Position numbers and translations under genes: made by a program. The notes beneath the pieces are model-generated. The model ran no database searches. It had not been told where the DNA came from and was given only the letters and a program-made list of their open reading frames with translations. Of a DNA stretch of 64,000 nucleotides, positions 56,385 through 64,000 are shown in pieces (position 1 is the first letter of the stretch; every line of letters begins with the position of its first letter). Origin of the DNA: G963701675 sp963701675 (GTDB taxonomy: Bacteria > Planctomycetota > Planctomycetia > Gemmatales > Gemmataceae); NCBI GenBank assembly GCA_963701675.1, contig OY969623.1, forward strand, positions 3,534,001 to 3,598,000, in the 5' to 3' direction.

Positions 56385-57219
56385 GTTTCTCCATTTCGTG
56401 ATAAGCGGACCAACATCCTAGCCGAGGTAAGAAAGTTCACAAGACCAATGGTGCGATCAACACCGACTGCCGATTGGTGCAGACTTACCCTGATGCGGTT
56501 TGGTCCAGGCACAGGAGGTCGCAGACTTCGTCGACGCTTGTCTCCAGAGCCTATCCTTTGCACCTACCGTCACGCCGTGCGAGCGGGAATCTTCCTTGTC
56601 GCGGCTCTGGGGAGCGGCCCAGCAAAAGATCGAGGCTTTATTCAGTCTTCACCGACAGACTCCAACCGTAGCTTGTTCAGGCCGCGGAGTCTTGCACACC
56701 CACGCCGTTTTGCTTGTTTGCCGAAACTAACGTTAGAGCTCTTCTCCTTGCTATTTGCAACGGCGTCTCGTCCACGAGAACGTGAGTCGATGATGGCATG
56801 ACCCAGTCGCCAGGAGGGAACATGGACGCACGTCAGATCGCAGGACGTTTCGCCGCCTACACCTGGTACATGGAGGTACGAACTCCGCGCGAGCCATAGC
56901 CTGGGATGGGAGCCGCAGTCACCGTAAGGAAATGCTGAAGACACTCTTCCGATGTCGACGGCGCGTGGTAGCTACCGAAGAAGTTTCCGGTTCGTACGAT
57001 CGGAGAGAGTTTGACTAATTCCGCGGGTGCGTCTTTCGGGCAAAACCAAATCCATATACCATTTGTCTGACGCGGGGCGGCCTAATTCGGTGAGAAAGCA
57101 TTCGACATCCGTTGCTGCGTCCCGTCGCCGCATGTTAAGTTGGTCACGGCATCCCGGCGCTGTCGTTCGTAAGCATCGCCCTATCCATTTCTCAAACGAC
57201 TTCTGAAAGGGCGCCGCCA
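56385..57219. other. Spacer with a possible remnant
   Basis: About 835 bases. A plus frame at 56500-56730 (VQAQEVADFVDACLQSLSFA, RLWGAAQQKIEALFSLHRQT) has protein-like composition for 50 residues but no recognised family or clean ends; the rest has nothing supportable. Confidence 0.3.
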
Positions 57220-57408
57220 ATGGAACGCAGCTACGACGACTGTTTCGTTCTATTCGTTCGTACAAGCCCGGATCGCGGCGGATCAACGGAGTGCCCGCTC
57301 GCCACATGTCCCACTTACGCGGACGCACAGCGTATCCGCCGACAACTGACTTATCCAGCCGTTGGGTGCGTGATCCGTTATGTTGGGCCGGCCGGTGGCG
57401 GCGATTGA
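57220..57408 (+). CDS. Small conserved planctomycete protein
   Basis: 62 residues: MERSYDDCFVLFVRTSPDRG, STECPLATCPTYADAQRIRR and CVIRYVGPAGGGD. It looks like a small alpha/beta protein with the pattern MERSYD...FVLFVR...STECPL, which I believe is lineage-restricted. GAAAGGGC lies upstream of the ATG. Function unknown. Confidence 0.6.
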   Translation: MERSYDDCFVLFVRTSPDRGGSTECPLATCPTYADAQRIRRQLTYPAVGCVIRYVGPAGGGD

Positions 57409-57683
57409 AGTCCTGCTATGAGTTATCCGAACGCGCGACGTTCACGCTGGTGGAACCAGCCGTGGAACAATCATTGCTCGCCGGCTTGGATGGGATTCGC
57501 ACAACGATGCCCAAATGCGTTTTCGAGCGTGGCGAACACGGATTCAGCACATCCGGCATGAAAGACAAGATCGTGATTGCGGCCCTAACGGGTACTCCCT
57601 CAATCTGATAAGACCTCAGTAGTACGATTTTCGTCGAAGCGAGTGCACATACCGGCTTTTTTGTCTAGGGCTAGGAGCTTAAT

Positions 57684-58013
57684 ATGGCGGAGAACGAGAC
57701 AGAGATCGAAGGGAAAACCGATGATCCTGACCTGGCGACGGTCAGCGGGGTTGCGGTGGGAGCGGCCGCTGGCTCACTGCTCGGCCCGCTGGGCGCTGCA
57801 GTCGGCGCCGTAATTGGAGGAGTAGCGGGCAAAAATGTCGGAAAGAAATCAACGAAGCGAAAGTCGGCGGCGGCGAGGCCGATGAAAAAAGCTGCTGCAA
57901 GGGCCAAGGCCTCGGCGAGAAGGACGAAGCCGGCTGCGAAAAAAGCGGTGAAAACCGCTAAGAAGACCACCGCGAAGGCCACCAAAAAAAGGACAGCAAA
58001 GCGGAAGCGGTGA
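57684..58013 (+). CDS. Glycine-zipper protein with histone H1-like tail
   Basis: 109 residues after AGGAGC. SGVAVGAAAGSLLGPLGAAV then GAVIGGVAGKNVG is a glycine zipper of about 30 residues able to form a membrane helix hairpin. It is followed by a strongly basic Lys/Ala tail (KKAAARAKASARRTKPAAKK) like histone H1 or Hc1. The combination suggests a DNA- or polyanion-binding envelope protein, which is inference. Confidence 0.65.
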   Translation: MAENETEIEGKTDDPDLATVSGVAVGAAAGSLLGPLGAAVGAVIGGVAGKNVGKKSTKRKSAAARPMKKAAARAKASARRTKPAAKKAVKTAKKTTAKATKKRTAKRKR

Positions 58014-58051
58014 TGGCCGGTACAACCTTCCTGAAGCTCGACTAGTGCGGT

Positions 58052-58630
58052 ATGTTCATCGACAGCGACTATGGAATCGGATTAGTGAGCGGTACGACTA
58101 TCCCCACGGTGCTGTATCACGTCAGTGAGGTCAGCGGGATCTGTACGTTTAAGCCGCGCGTCCCCCCAAGCTCGGACTCTGGAATCACCTACGCGGTAGT
58201 CTGGGCCGTAGACGATTCATTGCTCCACAACTACCTGCTGCCGCGTGATTGCCCGCGCGTCACGTTCTACGCGACCGAGAATAGCGATGAACGGGATCTG
58301 CGAATGCTGCTTGGACCCTCAGCTCGCACAACCCGCGCCGTTGTCGCCATAGAATCACGTTGGCTGCCGCGCGTTCGTGCGACCTCGGTCTACCTCTATC
58401 GAATGCCTCCAGATGAGTTCGAGATCGCCGATGAAACCGCTGGTTATTGGGTCAGCACGCAAACCGTATCGCCGTTGGATGTCACCGAGGTGCGCGATTG
58501 CATCGGAGCGATTGTCGAACGCAACGTCGAGTTGCGTTGCGTCCCATCGCTGTGGCCGCTCCACGACGCGGTGATGCACTCTTCCTTGAGCTTCTCCTGT
58601 ATCCGTATGCGCAACGCGCGTTCGCCGTGA
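58052..58630 (+). CDS. DUF6886-like family protein
   Basis: 192 residues. TVLYHVSEVSGICTFKPRVP, YAVVWAVDDSLLHNYLLPRD, CPRVTFYATENSDERDLRML and FSCIRMRNARSP correspond to a family with the order LYHxSEE...VVWAxD..LLPRDCPRVTFYA...IRMRNA. The protein appears complete. No catalytic residues are established; the fold is unknown to me. Confidence 0.8.
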   Translation: MFIDSDYGIGLVSGTTIPTVLYHVSEVSGICTFKPRVPPSSDSGITYAVVWAVDDSLLHNYLLPRDCPRVTFYATENSDERDLRMLLGPSARTTRAVVAIESRWLPRVRATSVYLYRMPPDEFEIADETAGYWVSTQTVSPLDVTEVRDCIGAIVERNVELRCVPSLWPLHDAVMHSSLSFSCIRMRNARSP

Positions 58631-58829
58631 AATGCTGGGGGCATGTAAAACCCTGGCCGATGTGGGGGCGGAAGTCGTGCTTACTGGAATGTGGTTGATT
58701 GCCTGGGTGCGCTCTGAGCGTGCCCTCCCACGAATCAGACCAAGAAACGTGCAACCTGCCGTCCCTGCCCCGCGCAACTTGCAAATGAATCAAGTTCCAG
58801 TCCACCTTTGGACCACTTCCTTTCCGTCG

Positions 58830-59522
58830 ATGCGCGAGCGTCGGCTTCAGCCGGAGTTAATGGATCAGCCGCTCGACGCGTCACGACACGTGGTGGCACT
58901 TCGTGGGCTCGAACGCCTGAATCGTTGGAGTCGCAGCGCAGGGATAATCTGGTCGGAAATTCACCGATTTCTCCCGAGCCGAAAGAAGGCGTTCCGCATC
59001 CTCGACATTGCCTCGGGTGCCGGCGATGTGCCGATCGAGCTATGGAAGCGTGCACGGGGATTGGGACATCCCGTTGAGATTCATGGCTGGGACAAAAGCT
59101 CAGTAGCGGTCGAATACGCTCGACATCGTGCAGCGCACTCTGAGGCGAAGGTCGAATTTCAAGTCGGGGACGTGTTGGCCAAGTCGCTTCCTGGTGACTT
59201 CGATGTCATCATTTCTTCTTTGTTTCTCCACCATTTGCAGGAGTCGCAAGCCATTGATTTGCTGCGCCGAATGAGGCTTGCCGCCAGGCAAATGACTTTG
59301 GTGAACGATCTCGAACGATGCCGCATCGGGTATCTCTTGGCTTTGGTAGCATCGCAACTGCTGACACGATCGGAAGTTGTACGCACCGACGCCCTACGAT
59401 CCGTAGCTGCCGCCTACACTCGTCAGGAAGCACGCGTGCTGGCCCAGGCAGCAGGCATGACCGGGGCACGCATCGTATCACGTTGGCCGTTCCGCTTTTT
59501 GCTGAGCTGGATACGTACATGA
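58830..59522 (+). CDS. Class I SAM-dependent methyltransferase
   Basis: 230 residues from ATG 58830 (an alternative at 58785 gives 15 more; neither has a good Shine-Dalgarno). RILDIASGAGDVPIELWKRA is SAM motif I (DxASGxGD), and FDVIISSLFLHHL is the post-II motif; EIHGWDKSSVAVEYARHRAA binds the cofactor ribose. The stop overlaps the start of the FAD oxidoreductase (ATGA), placing it first in the PKS operon, where it probably methylates the polyketide product. Confidence 0.9.
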   Translation: MRERRLQPELMDQPLDASRHVVALRGLERLNRWSRSAGIIWSEIHRFLPSRKKAFRILDIASGAGDVPIELWKRARGLGHPVEIHGWDKSSVAVEYARHRAAHSEAKVEFQVGDVLAKSLPGDFDVIISSLFLHHLQESQAIDLLRRMRLAARQMTLVNDLERCRIGYLLALVASQLLTRSEVVRTDALRSVAAAYTRQEARVLAQAAGMTGARIVSRWPFRFLLSWIRT

Positions 59523-60751
59523 TTCAGCCGACTCTGAATTTGCGGCGGGCCGCCACGCAATGCTGGGACGTGCTCGTGGTCGGCGCCGGTCCGGCAGGTG
59601 CTTTTGCAGCGCACGAACTTTCGCGACGAGGTCTCCACGTATTGCTTGTCGATAAGGCTAGGTTCCCGCGAGAGAAGGTCTGCGGCTGCTGCCTCAACGG
59701 AGCCGTGATTGATTGCCTGCAACGAGCCGGCCTTCAGTCCCTTCTCGCTAACTACAACGCCACCACGCTGACGCGCTTGCAGCTTCGCAGTCGTACGGCC
59801 GTAGCGAGCATTCCGCTCACACGGGAAATGGTGCTCTCGCGAGCTGTATTCGATGCAGCGCTGGTGGCCGCAGCAGTGCATCGAGGCGCTCATTTTCTAC
59901 CGGAAACAACCGGCGTCTTAGGCCCGTGCCTGTCTTCGGATCGGGAAGTTCACTTGAGGCGGACCGAGGGGCACGCGGCGGTTCGCGCCCGTCTCGTGCT
60001 CGCCGCGGACGGTTTGATGGGCCGATTCAGCGCCAGTCGCCATCGCATCCGATCGCAACCAACATCGCATGGCTTGTTGGGAGTGCAAACTATTCACCCG
60101 CCGGCGTCATCGGCATATAGCGTGAATACTTTGTACATGGCGTGCGGGGACGGCGGTTATGTGGGACTCGCCCGCCTTGAAGACCAAAGGCTCAATATCG
60201 CCGCAGCACTTGATTCCTGCTACCTGCGTCGCGTGGGTAGTGTGAACCGGGCCGTAACGGGCATTCTGGAAGCAACGGGGTTGCCGGGAATTAAGACACT
60301 AAAGGAGCATCGCTGGCAGGGGACCCCGCCACTCACACATCGATCAAGGCATCTGGCTCGCGACCGATTGTTTGTTCTCGGCGACGCCGCAGGATTCGTT
60401 CAACCCTTCACAGGCGAAGGCATTGCTTGGGCGTTGTCATCGGCGGAAGCGGTGATTCCTTTGGCGATGCGGGGTGCAACAAATTGGGACACGGCCTTGG
60501 CAAGCGAGTGGCGCAACGTCTATCGGCGAACGATCATTCGCAAGCAATTCACTTGTCGCGCACTATCCGTCGTTCTGAAGTACCCGACGCTGGCGTCGCT
60601 TATGATCGGAATTCTCGGGCGGACTCCAGGAGTTGCGCCAACCGTAATGCGTTGGCTTGGATTGACCGGACCGCAGGCCTCTAACCCCGATCCGACCGAG
60701 TCGGCTCAACGGACTGTTCTTGAACAACGGGGCCGACGAAGTTTCGCTTGA
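59519..60751 (+). CDS. FAD-dependent oxidoreductase of the geranylgeranyl-reductase type
   Basis: 410 residues from ATG 59519, overlapping the upstream stop; the longer frame from 59318 is only the methyltransferase shadow. DVLVVGAGPAGAFAAHELSR is the FAD dinucleotide motif, KVCGCCLNGAVIDCL and RDRLFVLGDAAGFVQPFTGEG the conserved C-C-G-C and GD motifs. The stop overlaps the PKS start (TGATG). Oxidises or reduces the PKS product by inference; family members act on isoprenoid or polyketide substrates. Member of the three-gene operon. Confidence 0.92.
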   Translation: MIQPTLNLRRAATQCWDVLVVGAGPAGAFAAHELSRRGLHVLLVDKARFPREKVCGCCLNGAVIDCLQRAGLQSLLANYNATTLTRLQLRSRTAVASIPLTREMVLSRAVFDAALVAAAVHRGAHFLPETTGVLGPCLSSDREVHLRRTEGHAAVRARLVLAADGLMGRFSASRHRIRSQPTSHGLLGVQTIHPPASSAYSVNTLYMACGDGGYVGLARLEDQRLNIAAALDSCYLRRVGSVNRAVTGILEATGLPGIKTLKEHRWQGTPPLTHRSRHLARDRLFVLGDAAGFVQPFTGEGIAWALSSAEAVIPLAMRGATNWDTALASEWRNVYRRTIIRKQFTCRALSVVLKYPTLASLMIGILGRTPGVAPTVMRWLGLTGPQASNPDPTESAQRTVLEQRGRRSFA

Positions 60752-61864
60752 TGGGAGCGTCCTCCATGGCACTGCAGATTCGATCGTTCGGAACTGCCGT
60801 TCCGGAATACTCGGCCAGTCAGGAAGACGCGACCCAAGTCGCGAAGGTGTTATGCGGCAGCAATTCCGAACAACGGTCTTTCGTCGAGAATCTCTACCGA
60901 CAAACGCAGATCAAGAACCGTCACATGGTACTCGGCGAAGCTGTGGTGCGAGATATTTTGGAAGGCAACGCAGATTCCAAGTCATGCTTCGTCCCACATG
61001 GCAAGTCGGCCCAGTATGCGCCGTCGACCCAGCAACGGATGGAATGCTATCGGGAGTTTGCCTTGCCGCTTGCAAGGGAAGCATGCGCAAGCGATCGCGA
61101 AGGCGAAGCTGCAACCCAAAGAGTTCACCCACCTTGTTGTCGTATCGTGCACAGGGTTCGCTGCACCTGGTGTGGATCTCGGCCTAATCTTATCCCTCGG
61201 ATTGCCGAACACCACGCAACGAGTTCAGGTGGGATTTATGGGCTGTCACGGGGCGATTAACGGTTTGCGGGTGGCTCATGGCCTGGCGGCCGAGGACGCG
61301 TCGTCTTGCATTTTGTTGTGCGCCGTGGAATTGTGTAGCCTGCATTATTTCTACGGTTGGGATCCCAAGAAACTGGTAGCCAACGCGCTGTTCGCCGACG
61401 GCGCCGCCGCGATCGTGGCACTGCCGGCACGCGATCGTTCCGGTTGGCGTCTGACAAATACGGGTTCATGTGTATTTCCAGGAACCGAGTCTGCGATGAG
61501 GTGGAACGTCGGCGATTATGGATTTGAGATGGACCTCTCGACCCGCGTGCCCGCCTTGATTGCCGAACATCTCAACCCTTGGTTGTCGGGGTGGTTGCAG
61601 AGCCACGACCTTCAAATCGCCAATATCGGCTCGTGGGCCGTCCATCCGGGCGGACCTCGTATCCTGGATGCGGTAGAAAGCGGACTTCGGTTGGCTTCCA
61701 GCGCGCTCGCCGATTCGCGTCAGATCTTGGGCGAATTCGGGAACATGTCCTCTCCGACCGTGCTATTTGTGCTCGATCGTCTGCGCCGTCGTAATGCGCC
61801 GTTGCCTTGCGTCGCACTCGGTTTCGGGCCGGGCCTAACTGTCGAGGCGGCGCTGATCCGGTAG
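60751..61864 (+). pseudogene. Type III polyketide synthase, frameshifted
   Basis: The frame from ATG 60751 (TGATG overlap; a second start is 60766) gives the thiolase-fold N-terminus (MALQIRSFGTAVPEYSASQE, LYRQTQIKNRHMVLGEAVV) and then becomes non-homologous after FALPLARE. The frame beginning 60998 takes over with HAQAIAKAKLQPKEFTHLVV then VSCTGFAAPGVDLGLI, containing the catalytic Cys, GFMGCHGAINGLRVAHGLAA, WAVHPGGPRILDAVE (His) and FGNMSSPTVLFVL (Asn), GFGPGLTVE at the end. The triad is complete. An extra G at 61081 is the simplest explanation; removing it gives about 370 residues, a normal length for chalcone/stilbene-synthase-like enzymes. Either a dead gene, a sequencing error or a programmed shift. 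Confidence 0.85.
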
Positions 61865-62003
61865 ACAAAGTTTGACTCAGCCTGCCTCTAACGGACAGTG
61901 AATGCGCACCAGAGCTGGCCAAACGCGACAGCGGTACATCGCGGGAGAAGTAACGAACCCCTTCTGCCACAAAACGGGTCCATTCTGAATCCATGCCAAT
62001 CGC

Positions 62004-64000
62004 TCAGGCTATCTCCGTAGAAAGCAAATCAGACTCCGCGTTGTTTAGGCCGGCAGGTACGACGCGTGCGAGGTGACGCCACGCATGTTTGGGCCGGAGA
62101 TTGAGCAATGTGATACCGTCTTCGACAGGTCTGATTTCTAGGGCGGTTAAAGTTTGCCCGTGTACAGTGGACGGCTGCAACTGTTCAGCCGGCTCCTTCA
62201 CGTCAAAAGGTGCGGTTGGCCTCGGTCCGTCGCCGATCGGCATCGGTGGCCAGTCGGCGGCATTGAAAAGAATGGAGATACCGTCCTCGGTATCCGTGGC
62301 GAGATCGGGGAAGCCATCACCATTGAAGTCGAAGGCGGCGAGCGCCTTGGCGTTTCGACCTACCACGTAGCTCAAGGGGGCCTGAAGCGAGCCATTGCCA
62401 TTGCCAAGGAGGATCGTAATTCTACCGCTTGCAGCCTGGTTGGACACAGCCACATCCAGCTTGCCATCCTGATTGAAATCGGCAATCACAACAGCCCGCG
62501 GAACGGCTCCCGCGGCATAGCCGACGGGTGCCTGGAAAGTTCCATTGCCGTTGCCTATCAGTACACTGGCTTGGCCTGTAGTGTTGGCCACTACCAAATC
62601 GACCTTGCCGTCGCCGTTCAAGTCACCTTTTTCAATCGACCTCGGTTGAGACCCGGCCGCGAAGCTCAACACGCGGCGGAAGAAACCGGTTCCCGTGCCC
62701 CGCCACACCGACACCGAGTTACTACCCTCGTTCGCCACCGCCAAGTCGAGCCGTCCGTCCCCGTTAAAATCTGCAACCGTGACATCAGAGGGATTGGCGC
62801 CGACTACAAACGTGAAGGGCGGCTTAAATCCGCCGTTCCCCTTGCCGATCAGTACGGTCACGGCCCCGTTACTGACGTAATTGGTGATGACCAAGTCGGG
62901 GAAACCATCGCTGTTAAAATCGCCCGTTGCAATCGAGCTGGGCTCCGGCCCCGCGCTAAAGTTCACCGGCGCGGGGAACGAGCCGTCGCCGCGATTCAGA
63001 AACACATGTATTTTCTTCAGATCGGGCGCCACCATATCGAGGTCGCCATCTCCATCGAAATCGCTTGCCTTCACATCAAGCTGCTGACCGCCGGTGAAGT
63101 AGTTCACCAACGGCTCGAACGAGCCGTCGCCGCGCCCGAAAAATACGCTGACGACGCCGTAATTGGACCCGAGCATGAGATCGAGGTTGCCGTCGCCATT
63201 AATGTCCCCGGTATGGCCGCTCCATACATTGGGCGCGGGATAAAAGACAAGGGGTTGGAAGGATCCGTCGCCGTTGCCGAGTAGGACGCGGACACCGCCG
63301 GCTGCAGTGTGGTCGGTAAACGCCAGATCTGCATTTCCGTCTTCATTAAGGTCCGCCGTGATGACCCGGATGGGATCGGGACCGACAGGATAGTCGAGCT
63401 TAGTAGGGAAGGTCCCGTCACCTGCGCCTAAATAGATGCTCGTGGTTTCAAATCCGCCGTTGGCGGTAGAGATGTCGACATTGCCGTCATTGTTGAAATC
63501 TGCGACCACCACATCATAGGGCAGAGAATTAGGAATCTCGCCATAGGTCACCGCTGGTTGGAACGTGGCGTCGCCATTGTTCAGAAACACGTTGATCGAC
63601 GAAACATTTTGGCCGCTCAGGACGACGTCGTCGGCGCCGTCGTTATTGAAATCGGCTACGGCGACCGCGTTGGGAGTCATCGTCGCGGCATAACTAACGC
63701 CCGCCAGAAATGTGCCATCACCACGGTTGAGCATGATCGTCAAGGAACCGGGTCCGGTGAAGATGGCCACGGCAAGATCGAGGAAGCCGTCGTTGTTGAA
63801 ATCGCCCTTCTCTACTTCGGCCGGATTGCCAGGGTTGTAGATCACCGGGTTCCGAAACGAGCCGTCGCCGTTTCCAAAAAAGATCTGAACCGAACTATTA
63901 ACTGCGGCAACCGCTACGTCCAAGATGCCATCGTCGTCATAATCGCCGATTACGCCAGTCCCGGCAGTGTTATCATTGTGTGGATACGTAGGGGCGAACA
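62004..64000 (-). CDS. FG-GAP/VCBS repeat surface protein (5' end beyond window)
   Basis: Reading is open on the minus strand from the window end (FAPTYPHNDNTAGTGVIGDY, DDDGILDVAVA) to 62004, over 660 residues. Eleven or so FG-GAP repeats each carry DxNxDGxxD loops (DFNNDGFLDLAVA, DLNEDGNADLAFT, DINGDGNLDLML) and GNGDGSF strands. The C-terminal 90 residues (EQLQPSTVHGQTLTALEIRP) are non-repetitive. Architecture like 7041-8390. The start and signal motif lie outside the window. Surface or secreted adhesin by inference. Confidence 0.9.
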   Translation of the reverse strand, partial: FAPTYPHNDNTAGTGVIGDYDDDGILDVAVAAVNSSVQIFFGNGDGSFRNPVIYNPGNPAEVEKGDFNNDGFLDLAVAIFTGPGSLTIMLNRGDGTFLAGVSYAATMTPNAVAVADFNNDGADDVVLSGQNVSSINVFLNNGDATFQPAVTYGEIPNSLPYDVVVADFNNDGNVDISTANGGFETTSIYLGAGDGTFPTKLDYPVGPDPIRVITADLNEDGNADLAFTDHTAAGGVRVLLGNGDGSFQPLVFYPAPNVWSGHTGDINGDGNLDLMLGSNYGVVSVFFGRGDGSFEPLVNYFTGGQQLDVKASDFDGDGDLDMVAPDLKKIHVFLNRGDGSFPAPVNFSAGPEPSSIATGDFNSDGFPDLVITNYVSNGAVTVLIGKGNGGFKPPFTFVVGANPSDVTVADFNGDGRLDLAVANEGSNSVSVWRGTGTGFFRRVLSFAAGSQPRSIEKGDLNGDGKVDLVVANTTGQASVLIGNGNGTFQAPVGYAAGAVPRAVVIADFNQDGKLDVAVSNQAASGRITILLGNGNGSLQAPLSYVVGRNAKALAAFDFNGDGFPDLATDTEDGISILFNAADWPPMPIGDGPRPTAPFDVKEPAEQLQPSTVHGQTLTALEIRPVEDGITLLNLRPKHAWRHLARVVPAGLNNAESDLLSTEIA

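Noticed and set aside
57411..57608. Frame reading TLVEPAVEQSLLAGLDGIRT after the small gene at 57220
   Set aside because: It follows in another frame without a start codon or known family; could be a remnant, but evidence is too weak.

Overview
The window looks like a piece of a planctomycete chromosome (Gemmata/Pirellula-type relatives). The grounds are a PVC-type membrane-bound dehydrogenase domain, an ECF sigma factor coupled to a Ser/Thr kinase with WD40/TPR-like repeats, and above all a large set of giant secreted or surface proteins whose N-termini carry a short basic segment followed by an L-E-x-R-x-L-L type motif (LEPRVLLS, LEDRMLLA, LERRVVPV and similar). I count 13 such N-termini, intact or broken, in 64 kb. 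No rRNA, tRNA, CRISPR array or intact insertion sequence was recognised.

Layout. 0-5.4 kb: partial PVC dehydrogenase-like gene, clpC with a clear terminator, and a surface-protein gene interrupted by an in-frame TAG. 5.5-8.4 kb: a beta-helix protein and an FG-GAP/VCBS protein. 8.4-10.3 kb: a decayed zone with a 203 bp exact direct repeat, a third diverged copy, gene fragments and the N-terminus of an integrase-type transposase. 10.2-15.1 kb: sigma factor and kinase pair. 15.3-22.2 kb: a 1445-residue trypsin-like surface protease and an arylsulfotransferase-like protein. 22.2-26.5 kb: remnants plus a HAF-repeat protein, a degenerate receiver and a PilZ protein. 26.6-29.6 kb: a TadG, two TadE and a Flp pilin gene. 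30.2-35 kb: a second giant trypsin-like protein paralogous to the first. 35.5-45.3 kb: small Cys-rich protein, surface proteins including an animal-type haem peroxidase, and several chimeric fragments. 45.3-49.8 kb: one SBBP/FG-GAP giant split by a frameshift. 50-58.6 kb: small hypothetical genes, VOC and DUF899 enzymes, a UPF1/IGHMBP2-type helicase. 58.8-61.9 kb: a tightly overlapping operon of methyltransferase, FAD oxidoreductase and type III polyketide synthase. 62-64 kb: another partial FG-GAP protein.

How it fits together. Most of the coding capacity is devoted to exported adhesive, catalytic or Ca-binding proteins, plus minor pilins and cyclic-di-GMP/receiver-type proteins that could govern surface attachment. 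The clearest metabolic unit is the type III PKS operon. A second theme is gene damage: at least seven loci carry a single premature stop or one-base frameshift that leaves homologous sequence on both sides, and many further fragments are truncated or rearranged. Whether these are real pseudogenes or sequencing/assembly errors cannot be decided from the sequence alone, and this matters most for the PKS and kinase genes. I found no clearly new biological system; the best leads are the PKS operon, the paralogous giant proteases, and a palindromic repeat inserted in frame in a kinase catalytic domain.
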